From Pseudohalioglobus lutimaris (lineage in GTDB: Bacteria > Pseudomonadota > Gammaproteobacteria > Pseudomonadales > Halieaceae), in NCBI RefSeq assembly GCF_002866825.1, contig NZ_PKUS01000008.1, positions 62,001 through 126,000 of the forward strand: DNA of 64,000 nucleotides, written 5' to 3'. Shown here one piece after another: positions 10,061 through 20,048 of this stretch. Under the pieces are notes generated by a model. That model was not told the DNA's origin, ran no database searches, and was given only the letters and a program-made list of their open reading frames with translations. Positions within the stretch are counted from its first letter, which is position 1, and the number at the start of each line of letters is the position of its first letter. The translations under genes and the position numbers were made by a program.

Positions 10061-11374
10061 ATGAAAATCAGTAATACGGAATATGCCCGCCGTCGCCGCA
10101 ACCTCATGGCGATGATGGAGGCCAATAGCATCGCCATCATCCCCTCTGCCCGCGAGGTACAGCGCAGCCGCGACACCGAATACCCCTTCCGTCAGAACAG
10201 TGACTTCTATTACCTTAGCGGCTTCGTCGAGCCCGACTCGGTACTTGTTCTGGTTCCCGGGCGTGTGCATGGCGAGTTTGTCATGTTTTGCCGGGAGCGG
10301 GACCCGTCCACGGAGCTCTGGCACGGCAGTCGCGCCGGTCCTGACGGTGCCTGTGACCAGTTTGGTGCCGATGATGCATTCCCTATCGGGGATGTGGACG
10401 AAATACTGCCCGGCCTGATTGAGGGGAGGGAGCGTGTCTACTACTCCATGGGCCGAAGCTCCCGCTTCGACAGGGAGATTATGGAGTGGGTTAATACCAT
10501 CCGCAGCAAGGAGGCGACAGGCGCTGTACCACCGGGTGAGTTCACCGATCTTGATCATATGCTGCACGACCTGCGGCTGATAAAAAGTGCAGCAGAGCAA
10601 AAACTCATGCGCAGGGCGGGAGAAATTACTGCGGGAGCGCATCGACACATTATGCGTAGCTGTGAGCCGGGTATGTATGAGTACCAGTTGGAAGGTGAAC
10701 TCCATCACCAGTTTGTGCTGGGCGGCGCTCGATACCCCGCCTACCTGAGCATTGTTGGCAGCGGACGCAATGCCTGCACACTGCACTATGTGGAGAACAA
10801 TGCCCGGATGCGGGACGGCGACCTGGTGTTGGTTGATGCCGGCTGCGAGTTCGAGTATTACGCGGCAGATGTTACCCGCACCTTCCCCGTAAACGGTCGT
10901 TTCAATCCTGAGCAGCGTGCGCTTTATGAGGTGGTGCTTGCCGCGCACGAGGCAGCGGTTGAGCAGGTTCGTGCGGGTAACCACTGGAACCAGCCTCACG
11001 ATGCCAGCGTGCGCGTGATCACCGCTGGCCTGTTGGAACTGGGGTTGCTGGAAGGGGAGGTGGATGAGTTGATCGAAACTCAGGCCTACCGGGATTTCTA
11101 CATGCACCGCGTGGGTCACTGGCTGGGCCTGGACGTACACGATGTAGGCGACTACCGGGTGGGCGACGAATGGCGACTGCTTGAAGCGGGCATGGTAATG
11201 ACCATTGAACCCGGAATCTATGTGGCACCGAACAACAAGTCGGTAGCGCGGAAGTGGCGAGGTATTGGCGTACGTATTGAAGACGATGTGCTGATAACGC
11301 GCGATGGCTGCGACATACTCACTGCTGATGCGCCACGTACGGTGGAGGAAATAGAAGCCACAATGGCAGCCTGA
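10061..11374 (+). CDS. pepP: Xaa-Pro aminopeptidase P
   Basis: 437 residues, usual length. Removes N-terminal residues next to proline. The N-terminal creatinase-like domain (about 1-170) is followed by a pita-bread catalytic domain with the dinuclear metal ligands in order: VDAGCEFEYYAADVTRTFP (two Asp), HRVGHWLGLDVHD (His), MTIEPGIYV (Glu) and GVRIEDDVLIT (Glu). Cytoplasmic. It ends two bases before ubiH, so translation is likely coupled to the ubiquinone genes, as in E. coli. Confidence 0.95.
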   Translation: MKISNTEYARRRRNLMAMMEANSIAIIPSAREVQRSRDTEYPFRQNSDFYYLSGFVEPDSVLVLVPGRVHGEFVMFCRERDPSTELWHGSRAGPDGACDQFGADDAFPIGDVDEILPGLIEGRERVYYSMGRSSRFDREIMEWVNTIRSKEATGAVPPGEFTDLDHMLHDLRLIKSAAEQKLMRRAGEITAGAHRHIMRSCEPGMYEYQLEGELHHQFVLGGARYPAYLSIVGSGRNACTLHYVENNARMRDGDLVLVDAGCEFEYYAADVTRTFPVNGRFNPEQRALYEVVLAAHEAAVEQVRAGNHWNQPHDASVRVITAGLLELGLLEGEVDELIETQAYRDFYMHRVGHWLGLDVHDVGDYRVGDEWRLLEAGMVMTIEPGIYVAPNNKSVARKWRGIGVRIEDDVLITRDGCDILTADAPRTVEEIEATMAA

Positions 11375-11376
11375 CT

Positions 11377-12615
11377 ATGGAAGATTACAGAGATATTGTT
11401 ATCGCCGGCGGAGGCATGGTCGGCATCAGCCTCGCGCTCTACCTGGCGGAAGTGCTGCCAGCGGAAACACGAATTTGCCTGGTAGAGGGCTACCCCTTTC
11501 CCGCGCCGTTGCCCGGGCATAAGCCCGATTACCACCCTGCATTCGATGCGCGTTCCACTGCGCTGAGCTATAGCAGCAAACTGATTTATGAGCGCCTTGG
11601 GATATGGGACAACCTGCAGCAATGGTTGTGCCCTATCGCCAGTATTCATGTATCCAACCGCGGGCACTTCGGCAGCACGCTGCTGCAGGCTGAGGATCAC
11701 GGATGGCCGGCACTTGGCTATGTAGTTGAGAACGCCTGGCTGGGCAACAGCCTGGTGCAGGCCCTGCACCGTCAGGGCAGGGTGGAACTCATCAGCCCCG
11801 CCCGCGTGGTTGACGCGCGCTGCGCAGATGACGGGGTAAGGCTTTCTCTCGAAGGGGATGCATTGGCAGGTCTGCACACCGGCCTGCTGGTGGTGGCCGA
11901 CGGCGCCGCTTCGGGACTACGCCAGAAACTGGGCTTTGCTGTCAGTGAAAAACCCTATGGACAGCATGCGCTGGTGGCCAATGTGGCGTTTGCCAAGCCT
12001 CATGCCGGCTGTGCCTTCGAGCGATTTACAGAGCATGGTCCGGTGGCCTTGCTACCCCTGCTGGGCGTAAGCGATGCCCGGCACCGCAGCGGTCTGGTGT
12101 GGACTGTTTCGCCCTCCGAGGGCGAGCAACTGATGCAGTGTTCGGAGCAGGACTTCCTGGTCGCTTTGCAGGAGCGATTTGGCTATCGCCTGGGCCGTAT
12201 GCAGCATGTAGGTGAGCGCCACAGTTATCCGCTTTCACTGGTCAAATCCACAGAACAAGTGCGCCAGGGGGTGGTGGTGATGGGCAATGCAGCGCACGCC
12301 CTGCATCCGGTAGCCGGGCAGGGATATAACCTGGCCCTGCGTGACGTGGCTGAACTCGCCACGGTGCTTGCGACTGCTGTCGAGCGAGGCGAGCGCCCGG
12401 GTGATATAGCGGTATTGCAACGCTATGAGCAGCGCCAGCAGGGCGACCAGCAGCGTACTATCGAATTCAGTGACCGCCTGCCCTCCCTGTTTATGGGTGG
12501 CGACCCGGTACTCGGGCTCGCGCGTGACCTGGCGCTTGCGGGCCTGGATATAGCGCCTGCGCTGAAGCGCGGCTTTGTCAATTACGCGGCGGGTGTCGCA
12601 GCTATGGGAGATTAG
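11377..12615 (+). CDS. ubiH: 2-octaprenyl-6-methoxyphenol hydroxylase
   Basis: FAD monooxygenase of aerobic ubiquinone synthesis (C1 hydroxylation in E. coli). 412 residues. The FAD Rossmann motif is IAGGGMVGISLALYLAE at the N terminus, the DG motif is VVADGAASGLRQKLG, and the C-terminal flavin-binding motif is GNAAHALHPVAGQGYNLALR. Two bases separate it from pepP and two from ubiI, so the three form one operon. The paralogue downstream supports the UbiH/UbiI pair; assignment of which is which rests on order and on UbiI-like features in the next gene. Confidence 0.92.
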   Translation: MEDYRDIVIAGGGMVGISLALYLAEVLPAETRICLVEGYPFPAPLPGHKPDYHPAFDARSTALSYSSKLIYERLGIWDNLQQWLCPIASIHVSNRGHFGSTLLQAEDHGWPALGYVVENAWLGNSLVQALHRQGRVELISPARVVDARCADDGVRLSLEGDALAGLHTGLLVVADGAASGLRQKLGFAVSEKPYGQHALVANVAFAKPHAGCAFERFTEHGPVALLPLLGVSDARHRSGLVWTVSPSEGEQLMQCSEQDFLVALQERFGYRLGRMQHVGERHSYPLSLVKSTEQVRQGVVVMGNAAHALHPVAGQGYNLALRDVAELATVLATAVERGERPGDIAVLQRYEQRQQGDQQRTIEFSDRLPSLFMGGDPVLGLARDLALAGLDIAPALKRGFVNYAAGVAAMGD

Positions 12616-12617
12616 CC

Positions 12618-13835
12618 TTGCCACAGGAGTGTACTTTTGACGTGGTCGTCATCGGCGCTGGCATAGCCGGCAGTGCACTGGCCCTGGCGCTGAGCGGGAA
12701 TGGCCTCGCGATCGCCGTTGTCGAGGCGCAACCCATGGTTCGCAAGCCGCTTCCCCGGGAGCCGGGCCTGGGCGCTTTTGACGCAAGGGTAAGTGCGTTG
12801 ACCCCAAAGTCGGTCTCCCTGTTGCAGGGCCTGGATGCCTGGGAAGCAATAGCCGCCTACCGGCATTGCGCCTACCGGCATATGAATGTCTGGGACGCTG
12901 AGGGCACCGGTCGAATCGAGTTTGATTGTGACGAACTGGATGTGCCTGTACTGGGACACATTGTAGAAAACCGCGCCATTGTCGACAGTCTCCTGGAGCG
13001 TATCGAGGCCGCCACCGATATCCGGCGTTGCAGTCCTGACAAGCTGGAGGCCTGCGACCGCAACCACGATGGCACGCTCAACGTGACGCTGAGCAGTGGT
13101 GAACAACTGCAGACTCGCCTGGTGGTAGGTGCCGATGGGGCGTTGTCGAGAGTTCGGGAAATGTTTGCGTTCCAGACGCGTGAGTGGGACTACGGTCATC
13201 AGGCGCTGGTGTGCACCGTGCAGGTATCCCGGGATCACCAGTCAACGGCCTGGCAGCGCTTTTTGCCCACCGGGCCGTTGGCGTTTCTGCCCCTGCCGGG
13301 CACGGAGCGTGAGCATTACTGCTCCATTGTCTGGTCTGTGCAGGATGAGGTCGCCGAAAAATTGCTGGCCCTGGACGAGCGCGAATTTTGTGATGAGATT
13401 GCCAGTGCGATTGAGCATTGCCTTGGCGACGTGGTGGCTGCCAGTCCACGTTTTGCTTTTCCATTACGCCAGCGTCATGCTGTCGATTACGTGCAGCCGG
13501 GTGTCGCCCTGGTGGCAGATGCCGCACACACGATTCATCCACTGGCAGGTCAGGGTATTAATCTTGGTCTGCAGGACGTCTCTGTGCTGGCAGAGGAGCT
13601 ATTGTCAGCACATGCCAGGGATATGCCTCTGGGCCAGTTGGATGTGCTGGGGCGCTACCAGCGTCGCCGGAAGGGTGAAAATCTGCTGATGATGGGCGCC
13701 ATGGATGGTTTTAAGCGCCTGTTTGAGCAACAGGCACTGCCGCTTCGTTGGTTACGTAATGCGGGCCTGCGGGGGGTTGCGCGTTTTACCCCACTGAAGC
13801 TGCGTCTGATGCGTCACGCTATGGGTATTGACTGA
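12618..13835 (+). CDS. ubiI: 2-octaprenylphenol hydroxylase (VisC/UbiI)
   Basis: 405 residues, FAD monooxygenase of the UbiH/COQ6 family that hydroxylates the C5 position of the ubiquinone ring. FAD motif VVIGAGIAGSALALALSG, DG motif VGADGALSRVREMF, C-terminal motif VADAAHTIHPLAGQGINLG. The start appears to be TTG at 12618, two bases after the ubiH stop, with GGGAGA about eight bases upstream inside ubiH; no in-frame ATG precedes the FAD motif. The weak start suggests translational coupling to ubiH. Last gene of the operon. Confidence 0.9.
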   Translation: MPQECTFDVVVIGAGIAGSALALALSGNGLAIAVVEAQPMVRKPLPREPGLGAFDARVSALTPKSVSLLQGLDAWEAIAAYRHCAYRHMNVWDAEGTGRIEFDCDELDVPVLGHIVENRAIVDSLLERIEAATDIRRCSPDKLEACDRNHDGTLNVTLSSGEQLQTRLVVGADGALSRVREMFAFQTREWDYGHQALVCTVQVSRDHQSTAWQRFLPTGPLAFLPLPGTEREHYCSIVWSVQDEVAEKLLALDEREFCDEIASAIEHCLGDVVAASPRFAFPLRQRHAVDYVQPGVALVADAAHTIHPLAGQGINLGLQDVSVLAEELLSAHARDMPLGQLDVLGRYQRRRKGENLLMMGAMDGFKRLFEQQALPLRWLRNAGLRGVARFTPLKLRLMRHAMGID

Positions 13836-13913
13836 GCCGTATTGTTTTTCCCCTTCTGCCAGTTAGAATGAGGCGCTCAGCTCCGCCGCATTGACCGAAC
13901 CGAGGACTTTTAC

Positions 13914-14306
13914 ATGAGCCAGACCCCCAGTGAATTGAAATATGCCAGCAGCCACGAATGGGCTCGGCTGGAAGAGGATGGCACGGTCACGATCGGTATT
14001 ACTGACCACGCCCAGGATGCCCTGGGTGATGTGGTATTCGTAGAACTCCCTGATGTGGGGGCCAGCCTGGCAGCAGGTGAAGATGCCGGCGTCGTGGAAT
14101 CGGTAAAAGCGGCGTCAGATATCTATTCCCCTGTCGGTGGTGAAGTTCTGGGGATCAACGAGCAACTCGAAGACGAGCCCGAGACAGTCAATTCCGACCC
14201 CTACAACGATGGTTGGTTTTTCCGCCTGCGTCCCACTGATGTCAGTGAGCTGGATGCGTTGCTCAATGCCGAGGAATACCAGAGCAAGTGTGACGAGGAC
14301 GACTGA
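13914..14306 (+). CDS. gcvH: Glycine cleavage system H protein
   Basis: 130 residues. Carries the lipoyl arm that shuttles the aminomethyl group between the P, T and L proteins. The lipoylation site is Lys65 in [19 protein letters not shown], the canonical context; [20 protein letters not shown] is the family N terminus. gcvT and gcvP are not adjacent here, so they must lie elsewhere. The rlmI-like gene begins 31 nt later. No obvious glycine riboswitch in the 78-nt leader. Confidence 0.95.
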   Translation: MSQTPSELKYASSHEWARLEEDGTVTIGITDHAQDALGDVVFVELPDVGASLAAGEDAGVVESVKAASDIYSPVGGEVLGINEQLEDEPETVNSDPYNDGWFFRLRPTDVSELDALLNAEEYQSKCDEDD

Positions 14307-14337
14307 ACCCGATGCGGTTCCCTGAGCCGTTGACACC

Positions 14338-15528
14338 ATGACATCCGCCGACCTCTATCTGCGCAAGGGCGCAGACCGCCGCCTGCGTGGCGGTCACCTG
14401 TGGATATATTCCAATGAAATAGACAGCAAACGTAGTTCGCTTGGCAGTTTTGCCCCCGGCGAGCCGGTATGTGTGCGCAGTGCCGAAGGCAAGCTGCTGG
14501 GTTCTGCCTACATGGAGCCACAATCACTGATTTGTGCGCGCATGTTTGCCCCGGGTGAGCAGCGGTCGCTGGACTTCTCACTTATCCTGCAGCGCCTGAA
14601 GGTTGCACTTGCGGGGCGTGACGCTTTTTTTGACCAGCCCTTCTATCGGTTGGTTTATGGTGACAGCGACCTGCTTCCCGGTATCGTTATCGATCGTTTT
14701 GGCCCCTACCTGGTGGTGCAGTTGAATAATGCGGGGGTGGAACGTTACCGGCAACCTTTGCTGGATGCCCTGGTGGACCTGCTCAAGCCCGAGGGCGTGC
14801 TGTTGCGTGGCGATAGCCGTAGCCGTCGTGAGAGCGGTCTGGCGGTAGATGTAGAAGTCGTTTTGGGTGACGTACCGGAGCGGGTGCCCGTAGAGGAAAA
14901 CGGGGTGAAGTTTCTCGCCCCGGTACATAGCGGACAGAAGACCGGTTGGTTTTATGACCACCGTATGGCTCGCGCCCGGTTGCAGCCCTGGGTGCAGGAT
15001 AAGTCGGTGCTGGATGTTTACAGCTACATCGGCGGTTGGGGCATCCAGGCCGGGGTGTTTGGCGCCAGTTCGGTGTGCTGCCTGGACAGCTCGGCTGCGG
15101 CGCTAGAGGGGGTGATGGTCAACGCCGGGCTCAACGGGCTGGCCGACCAGGTGTCGATCAGGCAGGGTTCCGCGCCGGAGACCATGGCGCAGATGCGCAC
15201 CGAGAGCTTATCCTTCGATGTGGTGATTCTGGACCCGCCTGCGTTTATCCAGCGGCGCAAGGACCTGAAGAAAGGGCTCGCCGCCTACCGGCGCATTAAC
15301 GAGCTCGGCCTGCGTCTGCTCAAGCCGGGCGGTCTTCTGGTATCCGCGTCCTGTTCAATGCACTTGTCACGAGCTGACCTGTTCACCGCCATGCAGCAGG
15401 CCGCGGTGCGTGCGGACTGCCAGTTGCGTGTTGTTGAGCAAGGCGCCCAGGGGCCGGACCATCCCATTCATCCGGCGATACCAGAAACTGAGTATCTTAA
15501 GGCGGTTTTTGCTCGTCGGGTTGGGTAG
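14338..15528 (+). CDS. RlmI-like 23S rRNA (cytosine-5) methyltransferase
   Basis: 396 residues, class I SAM-dependent RNA methyltransferase of the YccW/RlmI type. N-terminal PUA-like RNA-binding domain (LRKGADRRLRGGHLWIYSNE). The central EEI-type domain contains KTGWFYDHRMARARL. The Rossmann domain has VLDVYSYIGGWGIQAG as SAM loop and VILDPPAFIQRRKDLKKG as motif IV, and a Cys in LVSASCSMHLS fits the m5C mechanism. E. coli RlmI makes m5C1962; the same target here is inferred. Confidence 0.85.
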   Translation: MTSADLYLRKGADRRLRGGHLWIYSNEIDSKRSSLGSFAPGEPVCVRSAEGKLLGSAYMEPQSLICARMFAPGEQRSLDFSLILQRLKVALAGRDAFFDQPFYRLVYGDSDLLPGIVIDRFGPYLVVQLNNAGVERYRQPLLDALVDLLKPEGVLLRGDSRSRRESGLAVDVEVVLGDVPERVPVEENGVKFLAPVHSGQKTGWFYDHRMARARLQPWVQDKSVLDVYSYIGGWGIQAGVFGASSVCCLDSSAAALEGVMVNAGLNGLADQVSIRQGSAPETMAQMRTESLSFDVVILDPPAFIQRRKDLKKGLAAYRRINELGLRLLKPGGLLVSASCSMHLSRADLFTAMQQAAVRADCQLRVVEQGAQGPDHPIHPAIPETEYLKAVFARRVG

Positions 15529-15650
15529 AGCCTTGACTCACCAGGCCGCATAGGCTGCGGTAGCTACCCGCGTGGATTGGCGGGTAAATACCCAGCCCCG
15601 AAGATGGCCTTTAGGCCTGGCCCGTAAAATGGCAGTAAAACGCCAATAGC

Positions 15651-16304
15651 CTAACGTAGCGAAATCACCGGCCATCCAGCCTGGCGGGCATGGGCCAGCA
15701 GTGTGTTGTCCGGGTCCACCGCCACTGGTTTGTCTACCAGTTCCAGCAGCGGCAGGTCGTTATGCGAGTCGCTATAAAAGTAGGCGCCGGCCAGGGGGAT
15801 GTCCTTTCCCGCCAGCCATTGCCGCAGCCGGGTGATCTTGCCTTCCTTATAGGAGGGAGTACCCGCCGGTTCGCCGGTGTATAGCCCGTCGATTATCTGC
15901 GCCTCGGATGCCAGAATGTCAGCTATGCCCAGTGCTGCGGCAATGGGCCGGGTGATGAACTCATTGGTGGCCGTGATGATGAGCAGGTCGTCTCCCTGGT
16001 CGCGATGCCGTTGGATTAACTGTTCGGCTCTGGCCAGCATAATGGGTTCGATCTTGCTGGCCATGAAAGCGCGGTGCCAACTGTCCAGTTCGTCCGCAGA
16101 TCGGCCCTTCAGCGGCCCGAGCGCGAAGCGCAGATAGCTGAGGATATCGAGCTGACCAGCCTGGTAGTCTGCATAGAACTGGTCGTTTCGAGCAGCAAAA
16201 GATTCCGCATCCACCAATCCCTGCTCGCACACAAACTGACCCCACAGGTGGTCGCTGTCACCGCCTATCAAGGTGTTGTCGAGGTCAAAGATTGCCAGGG
16301 ACAT
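15651..16304 (-). CDS. HAD-IB family phosphatase
   Basis: 217 residues, HAD superfamily subfamily IB (SerB/CicA-like). Motif I FDLDNTLIGGDSDHLWG with both catalytic aspartates, motif II threonine in LLIITATNEFITRP, and motif III/IV near FYSDSHNDLPLLELVDKPVA. The helical cap between residues 20 and 110 is of the C1 type. Possible substrates are phosphoserine-like or histidinol phosphate esters; not decidable from sequence. Divergent from rppH, the arrangement also seen in Pseudomonas. Confidence 0.86.
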   Translation of the reverse strand: MSLAIFDLDNTLIGGDSDHLWGQFVCEQGLVDAESFAARNDQFYADYQAGQLDILSYLRFALGPLKGRSADELDSWHRAFMASKIEPIMLARAEQLIQRHRDQGDDLLIITATNEFITRPIAAALGIADILASEAQIIDGLYTGEPAGTPSYKEGKITRLRQWLAGKDIPLAGAYFYSDSHNDLPLLELVDKPVAVDPDNTLLAHARQAGWPVISLR

Positions 16305-16423
16305 GGAGGAAGTACCGAGTGAAAGCGAAGCAGCATAACGTCTGCTAAAGGCAGAGTAAATTTCTCTGGGGGAGGAAAGTGTGGAACAATAAAAGCATCA
16401 ACAGCTAATAAATAAGATGTAAC

Positions 16424-16924
16424 GTGATCGACAAGGACGGTTTTCGACCAAATGTAGGGATAGTGCTTGCCAACGATCAGGGCCAGGTTCTGTGGGCGCG
16501 GCGGGTAGGCGGCCGCGATGCATGGCAGTTTCCCCAGGGCGGGATCAATCGCGGTGAATCTGCCGAGGAGGCCTTGTATCGCGAGCTGGAGGAAGAAGTG
16601 GGTCTGTCGCAGGATGCAGTTGAAGTGCTCGGCGTGACCCGCGACTGGTTGCGCTATAAGCTCCCCAGGCGTTTTGTGCGCAAGGGGCAAAAGCCACTAT
16701 GTATCGGGCAAAAGCAAAAGTGGTTCCTGCTGCGCATGCTGGAGGATGACACTGCTGTGCGCCTCGACCTTAATGCCAAACCGGAGTTCGACCACTGGCA
16801 GTGGGTAAGTTACTGGTATCCGCTGAACCAGGTTATAGCCTTCAAGCGTGAGGTATATAGGCGTGCGATGAAAGAGCTGGCCTTGCCCATGGGGCGCCAC
16901 ACCGAAAAGTGGGTAGAGAGTTAG
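16424..16924 (+). CDS. rppH: RNA pyrophosphohydrolase
   Basis: 166 residues. Removes pyrophosphate from 5'-triphosphorylated mRNAs, starting RNase E-dependent decay. The Nudix box runs [20 protein letters not shown] followed by VGL, with all catalytic acids present; [17 protein letters not shown] is the preceding family stretch. The GTG at 16424 is the only usable start, because an in-frame stop lies five codons upstream. ptsP begins immediately after its stop codon. Confidence 0.95.
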   Translation: MIDKDGFRPNVGIVLANDQGQVLWARRVGGRDAWQFPQGGINRGESAEEALYRELEEEVGLSQDAVEVLGVTRDWLRYKLPRRFVRKGQKPLCIGQKQKWFLLRMLEDDTAVRLDLNAKPEFDHWQWVSYWYPLNQVIAFKREVYRRAMKELALPMGRHTEKWVES

Positions 16925-19189
16925 ATGCTGGAAGTCCTGCGCCATATAGTACAGGAGGTCAACTCAGCCAATGGGCTGGAAGAGGCCCTGGATATCATTG
17001 TGCGTCGTGTGCAGAGCGCCATGGGCACAGAGGTCTGCAGTATCTATTTGCGCGAGCCAGGCGGTGAGCGTTTCATTTTCCGGGCTACGGAGGGACTGAA
17101 TAAGGATCAGGTGGGCCGCGCCAGCCTTGCCCCCGGGGAGGGCCTTGTCGGCACGGTTGCAGAGCGCGAGGAGCCGCTAAACCTTGAGCACGCCGAAAAC
17201 CATCCCAACTTTCGCTTCTTTCCCGATATCGGCGAAGAGCCATTTCACGCATTTCTCGGCGTACCCATCATCCACCAGCGGGATGTACTGGGCGTGTTGG
17301 TGGTGCAACAGGCGGAACAACGTCGTTTTGACGAGAGTGAAGAAGCTTTTCTCGTTACCATGTCGGCACAGCTTGCCGCGGTTATCGCCCACGCGCGCAT
17401 AACCGGCGCAGTCCTGGCTGATATTACTACTACTGCCGCGCAGGCAAAAATTACCGGCGTTCCCGGGGCACCGGGGATCGCTATTGGCACTGCGGTGGTC
17501 ATTTCGCCAATCGCCGATCTCTACGCTGTGCCACACAAAATCGTGGACAACCGGCGGGCCGAACTGCATGCGTTCCGCGTTGCCCTGCAGCGGGTTCGCG
17601 AGGACATCCAGGCCGTGGCAGATAACCTGGGCGGTCAGCTCAGTCGTGAAGATCATGCGCTTTTTGATGTCTATCTGGGCATTCTCGATGACTCTTCCAT
17701 CGGTCGCGAGGTGGTGGGCCTGATTCGGGAAGGGCACTGGGCCCAGGGCGCTCTCAGTCAGGTAATGATCGAGCACATTCGTCATTTTGAGCGCATGGAG
17801 CACAGCTACCTAAAGGAGCGTGCGGTAGATGTTAAGGATCTGGGTACGCGAGTACTTGCTTACCTGCAGGCATCGGACAAACAGGTGCAGACATTTCCTG
17901 AGCAAACGGTGCTGGTGGGAGAGGAGCTCACGGCTTCCTCCCTGGGGGAAATACCTCGAGAACGGCTGGCGGGCCTGATTTCGGTACGCGGCTCTGGTAA
18001 CTCCCACGTGGCCATTCTCGCCAGGGCCATGGGCATTCCCACGGTGATGGGCGCAGTGGACCTGCCATACACCCGCCTCGAGGGGCGTGAAGTTGTTATC
18101 GATGGCTACAACGGCACCGTACACCTCAACCCACGGCCCGAGGTGCTGGCGCGCTTCGAAGAGGTGCTGGACTCGGATCGGGAACTGAGCAAGGACCTGG
18201 AGTCGCTGCGCGGTGAGCCCTGTATCACACTTGACGGGCATCGGTTGCCCCTGTGGGTCAACACCGGCCTGATGGCAGACGTCACTCGCTCCCTGGAGCA
18301 GGGCGCCGAGGGTGTCGGTCTGTACCGTACCGAGGTCCCCTTTCTATTGCGTGAGCGCTTTCCCTCGGAGGAAGAGCAACGGCAGATCTACCGCAACCAG
18401 TTGGAGGCATTTGCCCCGCGCCCGGTCACCATGCGCACCCTCGATATTGGTGGAGACAAGGCCCTGCCCTATTTTCCCATCGAGGAAGACAATCCATTCC
18501 TGGGTTGGCGCGGCATCCGGGTGACACTGGACCACCCGGAGATATTCCTGGCCCAGGTGAGGGCCATGCTCAAGGCCAATGCCGGGCTGGGAAATTTGCG
18601 CATCATGCTACCGATGATCTGCAATATTCCCGAGGTAGACGAGGCGCTGGACCTGATTCATCGCAGCCACCGGGAGATTGTCCAGGAAGGCGTGGATGCC
18701 GAGATGCCGCTGATCGGAGTGATGGTCGAAGTGCCCTCGGCGGTATACCAGGCCAGGGCCCTGGCCAAACGGGTGGATTTCCTTTCGGTTGGCTCCAACG
18801 ACCTGACCCAATACCTGTTGGCGGTGGATCGTAACAACGCCCGGGTGGCAGATCTCTACCACGCACTGCACCCTGCGGTGCTGCAGGCCCTGGTGCAGGT
18901 GGCTGATGCAGCCCATGCCGAGGGTAAGAATGTGGGCATATGCGGGGAGCTTGCGGGAGATCCTGAAGGCGCTGTGCTCCTGCTGGCGATGGGGTATGAC
19001 GTTCTGTCGATGAACGCCACCAGTCTGCCCAAGGTCAAGAAAGCCCTGCGCAATGTCAATCTGGCAGAGGCGAAAGACCTGCTGAGGGAAGTGCTACAGA
19101 TGGAGGACGCCGCAGCGATCCACAATCGACTGCAATTGTTCCTCGCTTCACACGGTATGGAGCAGTTTATCCACAACCCTGTGGAGTGA
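16925..19189 (+). CDS. ptsP: Phosphoenolpyruvate-protein phosphotransferase PtsP (EI-Ntr)
   Basis: 754 residues. First kinase of the nitrogen-type PTS: passes phosphate from PEP to NPr. N-terminal GAF domain (about 15-160), PEP-utiliser N-terminal helical domain, phosphohistidine His361 in RGSGNSHVAILARAMG, and a C-terminal PEP-binding TIM barrel (GGDKALPYFPIEEDN, FLSVGSNDLTQYLLAVDR, active-site Cys in GICGELAGDP). The GAF domain separates it from sugar EI. Starts at the base after the rppH stop, so the two are coupled as in E. coli. Confidence 0.96.
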   Translation: MLEVLRHIVQEVNSANGLEEALDIIVRRVQSAMGTEVCSIYLREPGGERFIFRATEGLNKDQVGRASLAPGEGLVGTVAEREEPLNLEHAENHPNFRFFPDIGEEPFHAFLGVPIIHQRDVLGVLVVQQAEQRRFDESEEAFLVTMSAQLAAVIAHARITGAVLADITTTAAQAKITGVPGAPGIAIGTAVVISPIADLYAVPHKIVDNRRAELHAFRVALQRVREDIQAVADNLGGQLSREDHALFDVYLGILDDSSIGREVVGLIREGHWAQGALSQVMIEHIRHFERMEHSYLKERAVDVKDLGTRVLAYLQASDKQVQTFPEQTVLVGEELTASSLGEIPRERLAGLISVRGSGNSHVAILARAMGIPTVMGAVDLPYTRLEGREVVIDGYNGTVHLNPRPEVLARFEEVLDSDRELSKDLESLRGEPCITLDGHRLPLWVNTGLMADVTRSLEQGAEGVGLYRTEVPFLLRERFPSEEEQRQIYRNQLEAFAPRPVTMRTLDIGGDKALPYFPIEEDNPFLGWRGIRVTLDHPEIFLAQVRAMLKANAGLGNLRIMLPMICNIPEVDEALDLIHRSHREIVQEGVDAEMPLIGVMVEVPSAVYQARALAKRVDFLSVGSNDLTQYLLAVDRNNARVADLYHALHPAVLQALVQVADAAHAEGKNVGICGELAGDPEGAVLLLAMGYDVLSMNATSLPKVKKALRNVNLAEAKDLLREVLQMEDAAAIHNRLQLFLASHGMEQFIHNPVE

Positions 19190-19191
19190 GC

Positions 19192-19959
19192 TCACGCCGG
19201 TGCCAGGGTTTGCTCGATCACCTGTTCGGTTAACCCGTCGGGGCTGAAATTAAGCTCCCGCCACTGCAGCCTTCCCTCTGCATCCTGCCACAGCGTCGTG
19301 GTTGCCCGCGTGCCGTAGGTAGGGTTGACGATGAACTGCGAAGAAAGCAACTGATCCATTTCGCTGTCCAGCCCCTGGGCCTGTAGCTGCTCGGGCGAGG
19401 CCAACTCCCGGCTTGATACCGCACTTGCCAGTCCATTGTGGCTGGGGATGCTGTGGATCTGGTTCTGCATGGCCTGCTTGCCCAGCAGGATCTTTGGCCA
19501 GGGAGTATCCAGGCGGGCGTTGCTCAATCCGTAGATTCCCGGCCGGAGTTGTCGAGGCCCCTCATCGTGGGTGCTGTTGCTGTAGTACCAGAGCGTGCCG
19601 GCCTCACCCAGCAGCAGATTAAATCCTGCGTAGTCGCGAGCGCGGTGCGCTACCTCCCGCAGATACGCTTCAGCGGTCTGTTTCCCGGCAAGAAAGCTGG
19701 TGGTCAGTTCCCCCCGGGTGCGAGGCCCGGGAACGGTGCGCTGGGGATCGCGATAATTGGTGACTGCGGCAAAGCGCCCATTCCTGTTGATGCCCATCCA
19801 GGTCCCCCCTGCCTGCAGATCGCGCCCCGCAAACACATCGGGATGTTCATCCCAGAAGCCGGCGGGGGCGGTAGGGCGGGCGTGGAATTCGTCCCGGTTG
19901 GCGGCGACCATCAATGGGTAGGCCGCACTGGTGCGGTAGGCGAACAAAATCAGGCACAT
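19192..19959 (-). CDS. NRDE (TANGO2-like) family protein
   Basis: 255 residues, Ntn-hydrolase-like NRDE fold. The N-terminal Cys2 and the defining NRDE motif (MVAANRDEFHARPTAP) are both present, followed by AGGTWMGINRNGRFAAVTNY. Biochemical role uncertain; TANGO2 homologues have been linked to Golgi organisation and haem handling in eukaryotes, and the bacterial role is unknown. It ends two bases from ptsP in convergent orientation and is divergent from lgt. Confidence 0.86.
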   Translation of the reverse strand: MCLILFAYRTSAAYPLMVAANRDEFHARPTAPAGFWDEHPDVFAGRDLQAGGTWMGINRNGRFAAVTNYRDPQRTVPGPRTRGELTTSFLAGKQTAEAYLREVAHRARDYAGFNLLLGEAGTLWYYSNSTHDEGPRQLRPGIYGLSNARLDTPWPKILLGKQAMQNQIHSIPSHNGLASAVSSRELASPEQLQAQGLDSEMDQLLSSQFIVNPTYGTRATTTLWQDAEGRLQWRELNFSPDGLTEQVIEQTLAPA

Positions 19960-20048
19960 GAGAGTGGGTTTGCTCCTCGGGTTGCGGTAAACAATTGTGT
20001 CGGATTCGATGCTGCATGATAATACGCCTTCGTTCCTCTGGTCTGCTC

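Noticed and set aside
13836-13913. Glycine riboswitch before gcvH
   Set aside because: The 78-nt leader is too short and shows no recognisable aptamer pairing.
15529-15650. Terminator between the convergent rlmI-like and HAD genes
   Set aside because: Several imperfect GC-rich inverted repeats are present, but none has a clean stem plus U-tract.
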